64,000 nt of DNA from Euonymus europaeus (Eukaryota > Streptophyta > Magnoliopsida > Celastrales > Celastraceae), in contig OY756967.1 in the NCBI GenBank assembly GCA_963580455.1, positions 10,190,501 through 10,254,500 of the forward strand, given 5' to 3'. Positions 38,478-51,794 of the stretch are shown here, one piece after another (positions within the stretch are counted from its first letter, which is position 1; the number at the start of each line of letters is the position of its first letter). The notes under the pieces are model-generated. The model had not been told where the DNA came from. It worked only from the letters and a program-made list of their open reading frames with translations, and did no database searches. A program made the translations under genes and the position numbers.

Positions 38478-38588
38478 CGTTAAATAATGACATGTAATGT
38501 AAAACCTTCCATGTAGGAGGTGCTAACAACAAAAATAAATAAATAAATTATATACAAGAGTTAGATGACATTATATTAGGTAATCACA

Positions 38589-38606
38589 TCCCCGGTAACG
38601 GCGCCA
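38589..38606 (-). promoter_or_regulatory. Athila primer binding site, tRNA-Asp type
   Basis: On the minus strand TGGCGCCGTTACCGGGGA, five bases after the 5' LTR end. It differs at one position from TGGCGCCGTTGCCGGGGA, the complement of the plant tRNA-Asp 3' end that Athila/Tat elements use to prime reverse transcription (known family feature). Confidence 0.9.
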
Positions 38607-38611
38607 AAAAT

Positions 38612-40139
38612 TGTTATTTCGTTAGTAACAATTTAAAATAACCTACAAATGTACAATTAATGTATATAGTGAACAAGTAAGAGTCGATCTCACAAGGAGT
38701 GATGCTAATAGATATACAATCTTACACCTGAATATAATTAATACAAGGGGGGTTAAGTCTTGAAATAGATAAAAATTAAGACGAAGAAATTGATGTTAAG
38801 AACAAGAATGAGAATTGATATTAATGAAAATAATAGCTAAGACTCACTATCCACCACAAGACATTCAAACAATTTATAAGAAATAATAGATTAACAATTT
38901 AAACAAGCATATGATGACAACATTCACAACAAGGTCATGGCCAAACTCAAGTTGTATGATTCTCTCTTAATTGCATGTAAAGTGTATGGTGTATACCTCA
39001 TTACGTGTATTCTTAATCGAAATCTAGCATGGCGTCTGCATCAATCAACAATCAAGAATCCAATAAGAGCAAAGAGAATATGAATGTCACAAGAATCCTA
39101 ATACATGGTATTTGTACTTAGGTATTCAAGAATTGATTTTTCATAATTCATTTTCAACTGAATTATATGTTGCAAGAAAGAACATATTCAACAAGGCAAT
39201 TGACCATGTTCTACAACAATTAATTCTAATACATGCTTCAAAGTTAGCTACTCAAAGAAACAAGATACTAGAACTCACATAACATGGAAAAATCAAAATC
39301 ATCATGCTTGTAGAAATTGAAATCCACACACAACTTATAAAATTGAAAGCATGCTTGGGCTTCAAGACAAGCCCTAACTAACAAGAGTTTAGTTATACAT
39401 AACCAAATAAAACATGAAACATAAAAACATAATTACAAACACAAGCCTTGTTTTCTTCTTTTCCTTCTCCTCTTTATGCTTCCAATCCTTCTCCTTCTTT
39501 CCTTCTTGTCTCCAAGCTCCCCCTCCTAGCTCCTACTCCTCTCTATTTATAGAGAAAATGAGCACATAGTGGAGGAGTTAGTGCCATCTTTTGGTGGTGG
39601 ATTGTCCATCAAATTGGTGTGGTGGATTGTCCACTCTTTGAATGGAAATGGTATCATCAATGACATCAACTTCCAATTACACACTAATCTTGTAACTACA
39701 TTCTGGGCCTAAACGAAGCCTATTATGAACTCAAACCCTTCATCAATAATGTATATACAAATGTGTAGATAATTATGGGCTTTTGAATCACTCAATTTGG
39801 ATATCAGAAGCTCAAGTTATGGGCTTCTAAAGGTATGGTCTGCAAACAGAAATTCTGCTCCGGATATAACTTCCAAACTTGACTTTGAGGCAACCTTTAG
39901 AGGCCCAAATGAACTCTGATTTTTGTGAACCAGCACTTCCTGCAAAGCTTGAAGTGTCCTCTTAACATTTTCTGAAGATCAAATCTCATTCCAATAGCTC
40001 TTACTAGCTCTTAACCTGCAAAACATCCAAGAAGATCTTAAGTACAATAATCTTGAAAATTCAGCTTTTAAGCACAATTTCTTGGCATTGCTTTGGTAGT
40101 ATTTTATCACTTTAAGAACGTACATTCTGGCACTTATCA
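38612..40139 (-). repeat. Athila 5' LTR (1528 bp)
   Basis: On the minus strand it begins TGATAAGTGCCAGAATG at 40139 and ends GAAATAACA at 38612, with the TG...CA ends expected for an LTR. The primer binding site follows five bases later. Its start is duplicated as the 39-bp remnant at 29750-29788. A TATA box on the minus strand at 39541-39554 marks the likely promoter. It contains no coding region. The outer LTR resumes at 40140. Confidence 0.9.
39541..39554 (-). promoter_or_regulatory. TATA box in the Athila 5' LTR
   Basis: CTCTATAAATAGAG on the minus strand, an excellent match to the plant TATA consensus. Transcription would start roughly 30 bp downstream, near 39505-39515, and run toward gag. 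Confidence 0.75.
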
Positions 40140-40428
40140 GTCCATGCACTACAACCTATATCAACAAAGTGCCTAACTTTGTTAATCTGGTTGTGACTAA
40201 TGATTTAGAATGTAATAATGAATCTTGTGTCAATTTATACTCACACTATAAGTGTATCTGAGTATCCAAGATTCACATATCTAACATCCTTAGACCTTGT
40301 TAGAACATTCACATATAAATGAAATATTTAACATAAAACATTTAAAACACAAATGCAATCATAAAATGTTTATTCTTGAATTTCAGAATTGTCTTTACAT
40401 GTTATGTTTTTAGGACATCATCCCAACA
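40140..40428 (-). repeat. Outer LTR, upstream part (minus-strand sense)
   Basis: The 289 bp between the Athila 5' LTR and the satellite. On the minus strand it opens TGTTGGGATGATGTCC. AT-rich, no coding content. It is the other end of the LTR seen at 28138-29749. Confidence 0.78.
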
Positions 40429-40433
40429 ACTTT
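40429..40433. other. Target-site duplication ACTTT, right copy
   Basis: Matches 28133-28137 exactly. The satellite continues as ACTTTGATAGTCCGAAG, completing the interrupted monomer. Confidence 0.93.
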
Positions 40434-42019
40434 GATAGTCCGAAGTTGCTCAACTCTCTCTATGGAGGAGCTTTTAACGGTTTTGTCCATTTGTTATAGA
40501 AAGTTGGTCTTTTTTCATCAAAATAATCCACAAAGCTTATACTCGTAAAATTTGACATAGAAGAACATTAAAAGGTGTACACCGAGCAACTTTGATGGTC
40601 CGACGTTGCTCAACTCTCTCTATGGAGGAGCTTTTAACGGTTTTGTCCATTTGTCATAGAAAGTTGATGTTTTTGCATCGAAATAATCTTGGAAGCTCAT
40701 TTTCGTAAAATTTAACATAGAAGAACAATAAAAATTGTACACCGAGCAACTTTGATTGTCCGAAGTTGCTCAACTCTCTCTATGGAGGAGCTTTTAACGG
40801 GTTTGTAGATTTTTCATAGAAAGTTGCTGTTTTGGCATCGAAATAATCTTCGAAGCTTATACTCATAAAATTTGACATAGAAGAACAATAAAACGTGTAC
40901 ACCGAGCATCTTTGATGGTCCGAAATGGGTCAACTCTCTCTATGAAGGAGCTTTTAACTATTTTCTCCATTTGTCATAGAAACTTGGGATTTTGGCATCG
41001 AAATAATCTAGGAAGCTTATACTCATAAAATTTGACATAGAAGAACAATAAAAAGTGTCAACCGAGCAACTTTGATGTTCCGAAGTTGCTCAACTCTCTC
41101 TATGGAGGAGCTTTTGAAGGTTTTGTCCATTTATTATAGAAAGTTGTTGTTTTGGAATCGAAATAATCTTGGAAGCTTATACTCATAAAATTTGACATAG
41201 AAAAACAATAAAACGTGTACACCGAGCATCTTTGATGGTCCGAAATTGGTAAACTCTCTCTATGGAGAAGCTTTTAACAGTTTTCTCAATTTGTCATAGA
41301 AAGTTGTTGTTTTGGCATCGAAATAATCTTGGAAGCTTATACTCATAAAATTTGACATAGAAAAACAATAAAACGTGTACACCGAGCATCTTTGATGGTC
41401 CGAAATTGGTCAACTCTCTCTATGAAGAAGCTTTTAACAGTTTTCTCCATTTGTCATAGAAAATTGGGATTTTGGCATCGAAATAATCTTGGAAGCTTAT
41501 ACTCATGGAATTTGACATAGAAGAACAATAAATGTACACCGAGCAACGTTGATGTTCCGAAGTTGCTCAACTCTCTCTATGGAGGAGCTTTTGAATGTTT
41601 TTCCATTTGTCATAGAAAGTTGGTCTTTTGCCATCGAAATAATCTTGGAAGCTTACACTCATAAAATTTGACATAGATGAACATTAAAAAGTGTACACCG
41701 AACAACTTTGTTGTTCCGAAGTTGGTCAACTCTCTCTATGGAGGAGCTTTTAACAGTTTTCTCCATTTGTCATAGAAACTTGGGATTTTAGCATCGAAAT
41801 AATCTAGGAAGCTTATACTCATGAAATTTGACATAGAAGAACAATAAAAAGTGTACACCGAGCAACATTGATGTTCCGAAGTTGCTCAACTCTCTCTATG
41901 GAGGAGCTTTTGAATGTTTTTCCATTTGTCATAGAAAGTTGGTCTTTTGCCATCGAAATAATCTTGGAAGCTTATACTCATAAAATTTGACATAGAAGAA
42001 CATTAAAAAGTGTACACCG

Positions 42020-44097
42020 AGCAACTTTGTTGTTCCGAAGTTGCTCAACTCTCTCTATGGAGGAGCTTTTGAATGTTTTTCCATTTGTCATAGAAAGTTG
42101 GTCTTTTGCCATCGAAATAATCTTGGAAGCTTATACTCATAAAATTTGACATAGAAGAACATTAAAAAGTGTACACCGAGCAACTTTGTTGTTCCGAAGT
42201 TGCTCAACTCTCTCTATGGAGGAGCTTTTCAAGGTATTGTCCATTTGTCATAGAAAGTTGGTCTTTTGCCATCGAAATAATCTTGGAAGCTTATACTCAT
42301 AAAATTTGATATAAATGAACATTAAAAAGTGTACACCGAGCAACTTTGATAGTCCGAAGTTGGTCAACTCTCTCTATGGAGGAGCATTTAACAGTTTTCT
42401 CCATTTGTCATAGAAACTTGGGATTTTAGCATCGAAATAATCTTGGAAGCTTATACTCATAAAATTTGACATAGAAGAACATTAAAAAGTGTACACTGAC
42501 CAACTTTGATAGTCCGAATTTGCTCAACTCTCTCTATGGAGGAGCATTTAACGGTTTTTGTCCATTTGTTATAGAAAGTTGGTATTTTTTCATCGAAATA
42601 ATCCACAAAACTTATACTCATAAAATTTGACAAAGAAGAACATTAAAATGTGTACACCGAGCAACTTTGACGGTCCAACGTTGCTCAACTCTCTCTATGG
42701 AGGAGCTTTTAACGGTTTTGTCCATTTGTCATAGAAAGTTGGTGTTTTTGCATCGAAATAATCTTGGAAGCTCATTTTCGTAAAATTTAACATAGAAGAA
42801 CAATAAAAATTGTACACCGAGCAACTTTGATAGTCCGAAGTTGGTCAACTCTCACTATGGAGGAGCTTTTAACAGTTTTCTCCATTTGTCATAGAAACTT
42901 GGGATTTTGGCATCGAAATAATCTAGGAAGCTTATACTCATGAAATTTGACATAGAAGAACAATAAAAAGTGTACACCGAGCAACATTGATGTTCCGAAG
43001 TTGCTCGACTCTCTCTATGGAGGAGCTTTTGAATGTTTTTCCATTTGTCATAGAAAGTTGGTCTTTTGCCATCGAAATAATCTTGGAAGCTTATACTCAT
43101 AAAATTTGACATAGAAGAACATTAAAAAGTGTACACCGAGCAACTTTGTTGTTCCGAAGTTGCTCAACTCTCTCTATGGAGGAGCTTTTGAATGTTTTTC
43201 CATTTGTCATAGAAAGTTGGTCTTTTGCCATCGAAATAATCTTGGAAGCTTATACTCATAAAATTTGACATAGAAGAACATTAAAAAGTGTACACCGAGC
43301 AACTTTGTTGTTCCGAAGTTGCTCAACTCTCTCTATGGAGGAGCTTTTGAATGTTTTTCCATTTGTCATAGAAAGTTGGTCTTTTGCCATCAAAATAATC
43401 TTGGAAGCTTATACTCATAAAATTTGACATAGAAGAACATTAAAAAGTGTACACCGAGCAACTTTGTTGTTCCGAAGTTTCTCAACTCTCTCTATGGAGG
43501 AGCTTTTCAAGGTATTGTCCATTTGTCATAGAAAGTTGGTCTTTTGCCATCGAAATAATCTTGGAAGCTTATACTCATAAAATTTGACATAGATGAACAT
43601 TAAAAAGTGTACACCGAGTAACTTTGATAGTCCGAAGTTGGTCAACTCTCTCTATGGAGGAGCTTTTAACAGTTTTCTCCATTTGTCATAGAAACTTGGG
43701 ATTTTAGCATCGAAATAATCTTGGAAGCTTATACTCATAAAATTTGACATAGAAGAACATTAAAAAGTGTACACTGACCAACTTTTATAGTCCGAATTTG
43801 CTCAACTCTCTCTATGGAGGAGCATTTAACGGTTTTGTCCATTTGTTATAGAAAGTTGGTCTTTTTTCATCGAAATAATCCACAAAGCTTATACTCATAA
43901 AATTTGACATAGAAGAACATTAAAAGGTGTACACCGAGCAACTTTGACGGTCCAACGTTGCTCAACTCTCTCTATGAAGGAGCTTTTAACGGTTTTGTCC
44001 ATTTGTCATAGAAAGTTGGTGTTTTTGCATCGAAATAATCTTGGAAGCTCATTTTCGTAAAATTTAACATAGAAGAAGAATAAAAATTGTACACCGA
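42020..44097 (+). repeat. 8-monomer-spaced duplication in block 2
   Basis: Bases about 42020-42815 recur at about 43298-44097 with an offset of 1278 bp, falling to 1277 after an extra T near 42555. Shared markers are TACACTGACCAACTT (near 42493 and 43771) and GACGGTCCAACGTTG (near 42669 and 43946). The period equals that of the HOR at the left end of block 1, but the monomer content differs. Confidence 0.75.
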
Positions 44098-47000
44098 GCA
44101 ACTTTGATTGTCCGAAGTTGCTCAACTCTCTCTATGGAGGAGCTTTTAACGGGTTTGTCGATTTGTCATAGAAAGTTGTTGTTTTGGCATCGAAATAATC
44201 TTGGAAGCTTATACTCATAAAATTTGACATAGAAGAACAATAAAACGTGTACACCGAGCATCTTTGATGTTCCGAAATGGGTCAACTCTCTCTATGAAGG
44301 AGCTTTTAACTATTTTCTACATTTGTCATAGAAACTTGGGATTTTGGCATCGAAATAATCTAGGAAGCTTATACTCATAAAATTTGACATAGATGAACAA
44401 TAAAAAGTGTCAACGGAGCAACTTTGATGTTTCAAAGTTGCTCAACTCTCTCTATGGAGGAGCTTTTGAAGGTTTTGTCCATTTATCATAGAAAGTTGTT
44501 GTTTTGGCATCGAAATAATCTTGGAAGCCTATACTCATAAAATTTGACATAGATGAACATTAAAAAGTGACACCGAGCAACTTTGATAGTCCGAAGTTGG
44601 TCAACTCTCTCTATGGAGGAGCTTTTAACAGTTTTCTCCATTTGTCATAGAAACTTGGGATTTTAGCATCGAAATAATCATGAAAGCTTATACTCATAAA
44701 ATTTGACATAGAAGAACATTAAAAAGTGTACACTGAGCAACTTTGATAGTCCGAAGTTGCTCAACTCTCTCTATGGAGGACCATTTAACGGTTTTGTCCA
44801 TTTGTTATAGAAAGTTGGTCTTTTTTCATCGAAATAATCCACAAAGCTTTTACTCATAAAATTTGACATAGAAGAACATTAAAAGGTGTACACCGAGCAA
44901 CTTTGACAGTCCGACGTTGCTCAACTCTCTCTATGGAAGAGCTTTTAACGGTTTTGTCCATTTGTCATAGAAAGTTGGTGTTTTTGCATCGAAATAATCT
45001 TGGAAGCTCATTTTCGTAAAATTTAACATAGAAGAACAATAAAAATTGTACACCGAGCAACTTTGATAGTCCGAAGTTGGTCAACTCTCTCTATGGAGGA
45101 GCTTTTAACAGTTTTGTCCATTTGTCATAGAGACTTGGGATTTTGGCATCGAAATAATATAGGAAGCTTATACTCATGAAATTTGACATAGAAGAACAAT
45201 AAAAAGTGTACACCGAGCAACATTGATGTTCCGAAGTTGCTCAACTCTCTCTATGGAGGAGCTTTTCAATGTTTTTCCATTTGTCATAGAAAGTTGGTCT
45301 TTTGCCATCGAAATAATCTTGGAAGCTTATACTCATAAAATTTGACATAGAAGAACATTAAAAAGTGTACACCGAACAACTTTGTTGTTCCGAAGTTGCT
45401 CAACTCTCTCTATGGAGGAGCTTTTGAATGTTTTTCCATTTGTCATAGAAAGTTGGTCTTTTGCCATCGAAATAATCTTGGAAGCTTATACTCATAAAAT
45501 TTGACATAGAAGAACATTAAAAAGTGTACACCGAGCAACTTTGTTGTTCCGAAGTTGCTCAACTCTCTCTATGGAGGAGCTTTTCAAGGTATTGTCCATT
45601 TGTCATAGAAAGTTGGTCTTTTGCCCCCGAAATAATCTTGGAAGCTTATACTCATAAAATTTGACATAGATGAACATTAAAAAGTGTACACCGAGTAACT
45701 TTGATAGTCCGAAGTTGGTCAACTCTCTCTATGGAGGAGCTTTTAACAGTTTTCTCCATTTGTCATAGAAACTTGGGATTTTAGCATCAAAATAATCTTG
45801 GAAGCTTATACTCATAAAATTTGACATAGAAGAACATTAAAAAGTGTACACTGAGCAAGTTTGATAGTCCGAATTTGCTCAACTCTCTCTATGGAGGAGC
45901 ATTTAATGGTTTTGTCTATTTGTTTTAGAAAGTTGGTCTTTTTTCATCGAAATAATCCACAAAGCTTATACTCATAAAATTTGACATAGAAGAACATTAA
46001 AAGGTGTACACCGAGCAACTTTGACGGTCCAACGTTGCTCAACTCTCTCTATGGAGGAGCTTTTAACGGGTTTGTCGATTTTTCATAGAAAGTTGTTGTT
46101 TTGGCATCGAAATAATCTTGGAAGCTTATACTCATAAAATTTGACATAGAAGAACAATAAAACGTGTACACAGAGCATCTTTGATGTTACGAAATGGGTC
46201 AACTCTCTCTATGAAGGAGCTTTTAACTATTTTCTCCATTTGTCATAGAAACTTGGGATTTTGGCATCGAAATAATCTAGGAAGCTTATACTCATAAAAT
46301 TTGACATAGATGAACAATAAAAAGTGTCAACCGAGCAACTTTGATGTTTCGAAGTTGCTCAACTCTCTCTATGGAGGAGCTTTTGAAGGTTTTGTCCATT
46401 TATCATAGAAAGTTGTTGTTTTGGCATCGAAATAATCTTGGAAGCTTATACTCATAAAATTTGACATAGATGAACATTAAAAAGTGACACCGAGCAACTT
46501 TGATAGTCCGAAGTTGGTCAACTCTCTCTATGGAGGAGCTTTTAACAGTTTTCTCCATTTGTCATAGAAACTTGGGATTTTAGCATCGAAATAATCATGG
46601 AAGCTTATACTCATAAAATTTGACATAGAAGAACATTAAAAAGTGTACACTGAGCAACTTTGATAGTCCGAAGTTGCTCAACTCTCTCTATGGAGGACCA
46701 TTTAACGGTTTTGTCCATTTGTTATAGAAAGTTGGTCTTTTTTCATCGAAATAATCCACAAAGCTTATACTCATAAAATTTGACATAGAAGAACATTAAA
46801 AGGTGTACACCGAGCAACTTTGACAGTCCGACGTTGCTCAACTCTCTCTATGGAGGAGCTTTTAACGGTTTTGTCCATTTGTCATAGAAAGTTAGTGTTT
46901 TTGCATCGAAATAATCTTAGAAGCTCATTTTCGTAAAATTTAACATAGAAGAACAATAAAAATTGTACACCGAGCAACTTTGATTGTCCGAAGTTGCTCA

Positions 47001-47379
47001 ACTCTCTCTATGGAGGAGCTTTTAACGGGTTTGTCGATTTGTCATAGAAAGTTGCTGTTTTGGCATCGAAATAATCTTGGAAGCTTATACTCATAAAATT
47101 TGACATAAAAGAACAATAAAACATGTACACCGAGAATCTTTGATGTTCTGAAATGGGTCAACTCTCTCTATGAAGGGGATTTGAACTGTTTTCTCCATTT
47201 GTCATAGAAACTTGGGATTTTGGCAGCGAAATAATCTTGGAAGCTTATACTCATAAAATTTGACATAGATGAACAATAAAAAGTGTCAACCGAGCAACTT
47301 TCATGTTCCGAAGTTGCTCAACTCTTTCTAAGGAGGAGCTTTTGAAGGTTTTGTCCATTTATCATAGAAAGTTGTTGTT

Positions 47380-50300
47380 TTGGCATCGAAATAATCTTGG
47401 AAGCTTATACTCATAAAATTTGACATAGAAAAACAATAAAACGTGTACACCGAGCATCTTTGATGGTCCGAAATTGGTAAATTCTCTCTATGGAGGAGCT
47501 TTTAACAGTTTTCTCAATTTGTCATAGAAAGTTGTTGTTTTGGCATCGAAATAATCTTGGAAGCTTATACTCATAAAATTTGACATAGAAAAACAATAAA
47601 ACGTGTACACCGAGCATCTTTGATGGTCCGAAATTGGTCAACTCTCTCTACGAAGGAGTTTTTAACAGTTTTCTACATTTGTCATAGAAACTTGGGATTT
47701 TGGCATCGAAATAATCTTGGCAGCTTATACTCATGAAATTTGACATAGAAGAACAATAAATGTACACTGAGCAACATTGATGTTCCGAAGTTGCTCAACT
47801 CTCTCTATGGAGGAGCTTTTGAATGTTTTTCCATTTTTCATAGAAAGTTGGTCTTTTGCCATTGAAATAATCTTGGAAGCTTACACTCATAAAATTTGAC
47901 ATAGATGAACATTAAAAAGTGTACACCGAGCAACTTTGATAGTCCGAAGTTGGTCAACTCTCTCTATGGAGGAGCTTTTAACAGTTTTCTCCATTTGTCA
48001 TAGAAACTTGGGATTTTAGCATCGAAATAATCATGGAAGCTTATACTCATAAAATTTGACATAGAAGAACATTAAAAAGTGTACACTGAGCAACTTTGAT
48101 AGTCCGAAGTTGCTCAACTCTCTCTATGGAGGACCATTTAACGGTTTTGTCCATTTGTTATAGAAAGTTGGTCTTTTTTCATCGAAATAATCCACAAAGC
48201 TTATACTCATAAAATTTGACATAGAAGAACATTAAAAGGTGTACACCGAGCAACTTTGACAGTCCGACGTTGCTCAACTCTCTCTATGGAGGAGCTTTTA
48301 ACGGTTTTGTCCATTTGTCATAGAAAGTTGGTGTTTTTGCATCGAAATAATCTTGGAAGCTCATTTTCGTAAAATTTAACATAGAAGAACAATAAAAATT
48401 GTACACCGAGCAACTTTGATTGTCCGAAGTTGCTCAACTCTCTCTATGGAGGAGCTTTTAACGGGTTTGTCGATTTGTCATAGAAAGTTGTTGTTTTGGC
48501 ATCGAAATAATCTTGGAAGCTTATACTCATAAAATTTGACATAAAAGAACAATAAAACATGTACACCGAGCATCTTTGATGTTCCGAAATGGGTCAACTC
48601 TCTCTATGAAGGAGCTTTTAACTATTTTCTACATTTGTCATAGAAACTTGGGATTTTGGCATCGAAATAATCTAGGAAGCTTATACTCATAAAATTTGAC
48701 ATAGATGAACAATAAAAGTGTCAACCGAGCAACTTTGATGTTCCGAAGTTGCTCAACTCTCTCTATGGAGGAGCTTTTGAAGGTTTTGTCCATTTATCAT
48801 AGAAAGTTGTTGTTTTGGCATCGAAATAATCTTGGAAGCTTATACTCATAAAATTTGACATAGATGAACATTAAAAAGTGACACCGAGCAACTTTGATAG
48901 TCCGAAGTTGGTCAACTCTCTCTATGGAGGAGCTTTTAACAGTTTTCTCCATTTGTCATAGAAACCTGGGATTTTAGCATCGAAATAATCATGGAAGATT
49001 ATACTCATAAAATTTGACATAGAAGAACATTAAAAAGTGTACACTGAGCAACTTTGATAGTCCGAAGTTGCTCAACTCTCTCTATGGAGGACCATTTAAC
49101 GGTTTTGTCCATTTGTTATAGAAAGTTGGTCTTTTGCCATCGAAATAATCTTGGAAGCTTATACTCATAAAATTTGACATAGAAAAACAATAAAACGTGT
49201 ACACCGAGCATCTTTGATGGTCCGAAATTGGTAAACTCTCTCTATGGAAGAGCTTTTAACAGTTTTCTCCATTTGTCATAGAAAGTTGTTGTTTTGGCAT
49301 CGAAATAATCTTGGAAGATTATACTCATAAAATTTGACATAGAAAAACAATAAAACGTGTACACCGAGCATCTTTGATGGTCCGAAATTGGTAAATTCTC
49401 TCTATGGAGGAGCTTTTAACAGTTTTCTCAATTTGTCATAGAAAGTTGTTGTTTTGGCATCGAAATAATCTTGGAAGCTTATACTCATAAAATTTGACAT
49501 AGAAAAACAATAAAACGTGTACACCGAGCATCTTTGATGGTCCGAAATTGGTCAACTCTCTCTACGAAGGAGTTTTTAATAGTTTTCTACATTTGTCATA
49601 GAAACTTGGGATTTTGGCATCGAAATAATCTTGGCAGCTTATACTCATGAAATTTGACATAGAAGAACAATAAATGTACACTGAGCAACATTGATGTTCC
49701 GAAGTTGCTCAACTCTCTCTATGGAGGAGCTTTTGAATGTTTTTCCATTTTTCATAGAAAGTTGGTCTTTTGCCATCGAAATAATCTTGGAAGCTTACAC
49801 TCATAAAATTTGACATAGATGAACATTAAAAAGTGTACACCGAGCAACTTTGATAGTCCGAAGTTGGTCAACTCTCTCTATGGAGGAGCTTTTAACAGTT
49901 TTCTCCATTTGTCATAGAAACTTGGGATTTTAGCATCGAAATAATCATGGAAGCTTATACTCATAAAATTTGACATAGAAGAACATTAAAAAGTGTACAC
50001 TGAGCAACTTTGATAGTCCGAAGTTGCTCAACTCTCTCTATGGAGGACCATTTAACGGTTTTGTCCATTTGTTATAGAAAGTTGGTCTTTTTTCATCGAA
50101 ATAATCCACAAAGCTTATACTCATAAAATTTGACATAGAAGAACATTAAAAGGTGTACACCGAGCAACTTTGACAGTCCGACGTTGCTCAACTCTCTCTA
50201 TGGAGGAGCTTTTAACGGTTTTGTCCATTTGTCATAGAAAGTTAGTGTTTTTGCATCGAAATAATCTTGGAAGCTCATTTTCGTAAAATTTAACATAGAA

Positions 50301-51049
50301 GAACAATAAAAATTGTACACCGAGCAACTTTGATTGTCCGAAGTTGCTCAACTCTCTCTATGGAGGAGCTTTTAACGGGTTTGTCGATTTGTCATAGAAA
50401 GTTGTTGTTTTGGCATCGAAATAATCTTGGAAGCTTATACTCATAAAATTTGACATAAAAGAACAATAAAACATGTACACCGAGCATCTTTGATGTTCCG
50501 AAATGGGTCAACTCTCTCTATGAAGGAGCTTTTAACTATTTTCTACATTTGTCATAGAAACTTGGGATTTTGGCATCGAAATAATCTAGGAAGCTTATAC
50601 TCATAAAATTTGACATAGATGAACAATAAAAGTGTCAACCGAGCAACTTTGATGTTCCGAAGTTTCTCAACTCTCTCTATGGAGGAGCTTTTGAAGGTTT
50701 TGTCCATTTATCATAGAAAGTTGTTGTTTTGGCATCGAAATAATCTTGGAAGCTTATACTCATAAAATTTGACATAGATGAACATTAAAAAGTGACACCG
50801 AGCAACTTTGATAGTCCGAAGTTGGTCAACTCTCTCTATGGAGGAGCTTTTAACAGTTTTCTCCATTTGTCATAGAAACCTGGGATTTTAGCATCGAAAT
50901 AATCATGGAAGATTATACTCATAAAATTTGACATAGAAGAACATTAAAAAGTGTACACTGAGCAACTTTGATAGTCCGAAGTTGCTCAACTCTCTCTATG
51001 GAGGACCATTTAACGGTTTTGTCCATTTGTTATAGAAAGTTGGTCTTTT
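47380..51049 (+). repeat. 12-monomer higher-order repeat, 1914 bp, two copies
   Basis: Copies are about 47380-49135 and 49294-51049, at a constant offset of 1914 bp. Shared markers are GGTAAATTCTCTC (near 47477 and 49391), CTCTACGAAGGAGTTTTTAA (near 47646 and 49560), TACACTGAGCAACATTG (near 47764 and 49678) and AGTGACACCG (near 48879 and 50793). The repeat ends where TTTTGCCATCG at about 49135 is replaced by TTTTTTCATCG at about 51049. Confidence 0.85.
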
Positions 51050-51592
51050 TTCATCGAAATAATCCACAAAGCTTATACTCATAAAATTTGACATAGAAGA
51101 ACATTAAAAGGTGTACACCGAGCAACTTTAACAGTCCGACGTTGCTCAACTCTATCTATGGAGCAGCTTTTAACGGTTTTGTCCATTTGTCATAGAAAGT
51201 TGGTGTTTTTGCATCGAAATAATCTTGGAAGCTCATTTTCGTAAAATTTAACATAGAAGAACAATAAAAATTGTACACCGAGCAACTTTGATTGTCCGAA
51301 GTTGCTCAACTCTCTCTATGGAGGAGCTTTTAACGGGTTTGTCGATTTGTCATAGAAAGTTGCTGTTTTGGCATCGAAATAATCTTGGAAGCTTATACTC
51401 ATAAAATTTGACATAGAAGAACAATAAAACATGTACACCGAGCATCTTTGATGTTCTAAAATGGGTCAACTCTCTCTATGAAGGGGATTTGAACTGTTTT
51501 CTCCATTTGTCATAGAAACTTGGGATTTTGGCATCGAAATAATCTTGGAAGCTTATACTCATAAAATTTGACATAGATGAACAATAAAAAGT

Positions 51593-51597
51593 GTCAA
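51593..51597. other. Target-site duplication GTCAA, left copy
   Basis: The satellite reads AAAAAGT-GTCAA and then meets TGTGAAACCCC. GTCAA repeats at 53902-53906, directly after GGGGCGTTACA. Confidence 0.92.
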
Positions 51598-51794
51598 TGT
51601 GAAACCCCAACCCAAAAATTTTTGTTTTAAGTTTCGATTAATTTATGGGCGTTAAATTATTGGGAAATGAGTTGGGGAGGTTACGGGGTCACGAAGACTT
51701 TTGTTTTGACCATTTCAATCGCATAATATTTCAAATCGAGGCTTAGACCAAGTCGGATGTGTGTCGGATGCGAATTTGGAAGATAACACCGAGA

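Larger units (their letters stand above)
38076..38588 (-). other. Athila 5' leader with a hairpin series
   Basis: About 510 bp between the primer binding site and the gag ATG, without a long reading frame. It is rich in short inverted repeats of the form GGC-GGT-loop-ACC-A-GCC. Retrotransposon leaders usually carry dimerisation and packaging signals, and this series is a candidate for that role by position only. Confidence 0.75.
29750..40139 (-). mobile_element. Nested Athila-type Ty3/gypsy retrotransposon, 3' LTR truncated
   Basis: Minus-strand element of 10390 bp. In transcript order it has a 5' LTR (40139-38612), primer binding site, leader, gag-protease, RT/RNase H/integrase, env-like ORF, polypurine tract, and the first 39 bp of the 3' LTR (29788-29750). 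The order PR-RT-RH-INT marks Ty3/gypsy. The tRNA-Asp-type primer site, the DLG protease motif, the FMDD reverse transcriptase, the absence of a chromodomain and the third ORF point to the Athila branch of the Tat/Athila lineage. It lies within the outer LTR, so it arrived later. The truncated 3' LTR and the two in-frame TGA codons make it non-autonomous now. Confidence 0.92.
28138..40428 (-). mobile_element. Outer Copia-like solo LTR, split by a nested Athila element
   Basis: The whole insert is bounded by TGTTGG at 28138 and CCAACA at 40428 and flanked by the 5-bp duplication ACTTT. After removing the nested Athila (29750-40139), about 1901 bp remain (28138-29749 plus 40140-40428). No second copy of these ends, no coding region and no primer binding site belong to this element, so it looks like a solo LTR left by LTR-LTR recombination. 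Read on the minus strand it starts TGTTGGGATGATGTCC and ends AGCAACCAACA, resembling plant Copia LTRs; that lineage call comes from memory of the family. It has a TATA-like run on the minus strand near 29337-29347. Confidence 0.8.
40429..51597 (+). repeat. Satellite array block 2, about 160-bp monomer
   Basis: About 70 monomers of the same family, orientation and phase as block 1. Marker variants include a 2-bp deletion giving AAAAGTGACACCGAG (near 44568, 46486, 48880 and 50793) and a shorter form AATAAATGTACAC (near 41528, 47758 and 49671). A GGAGGACCATTTAACGG monomer recurs near 44775, 46692, 48129, 49086, 50043 and 51000. No gene seen. Confidence 0.97.

Noticed and set aside
38589..38606. 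A tRNA gene suggested by the tRNA-Asp-like 18 bases
   Set aside because: Only the 3'-complementary primer site is present; no cloverleaf or internal promoter boxes. It is the retrotransposon primer binding site.
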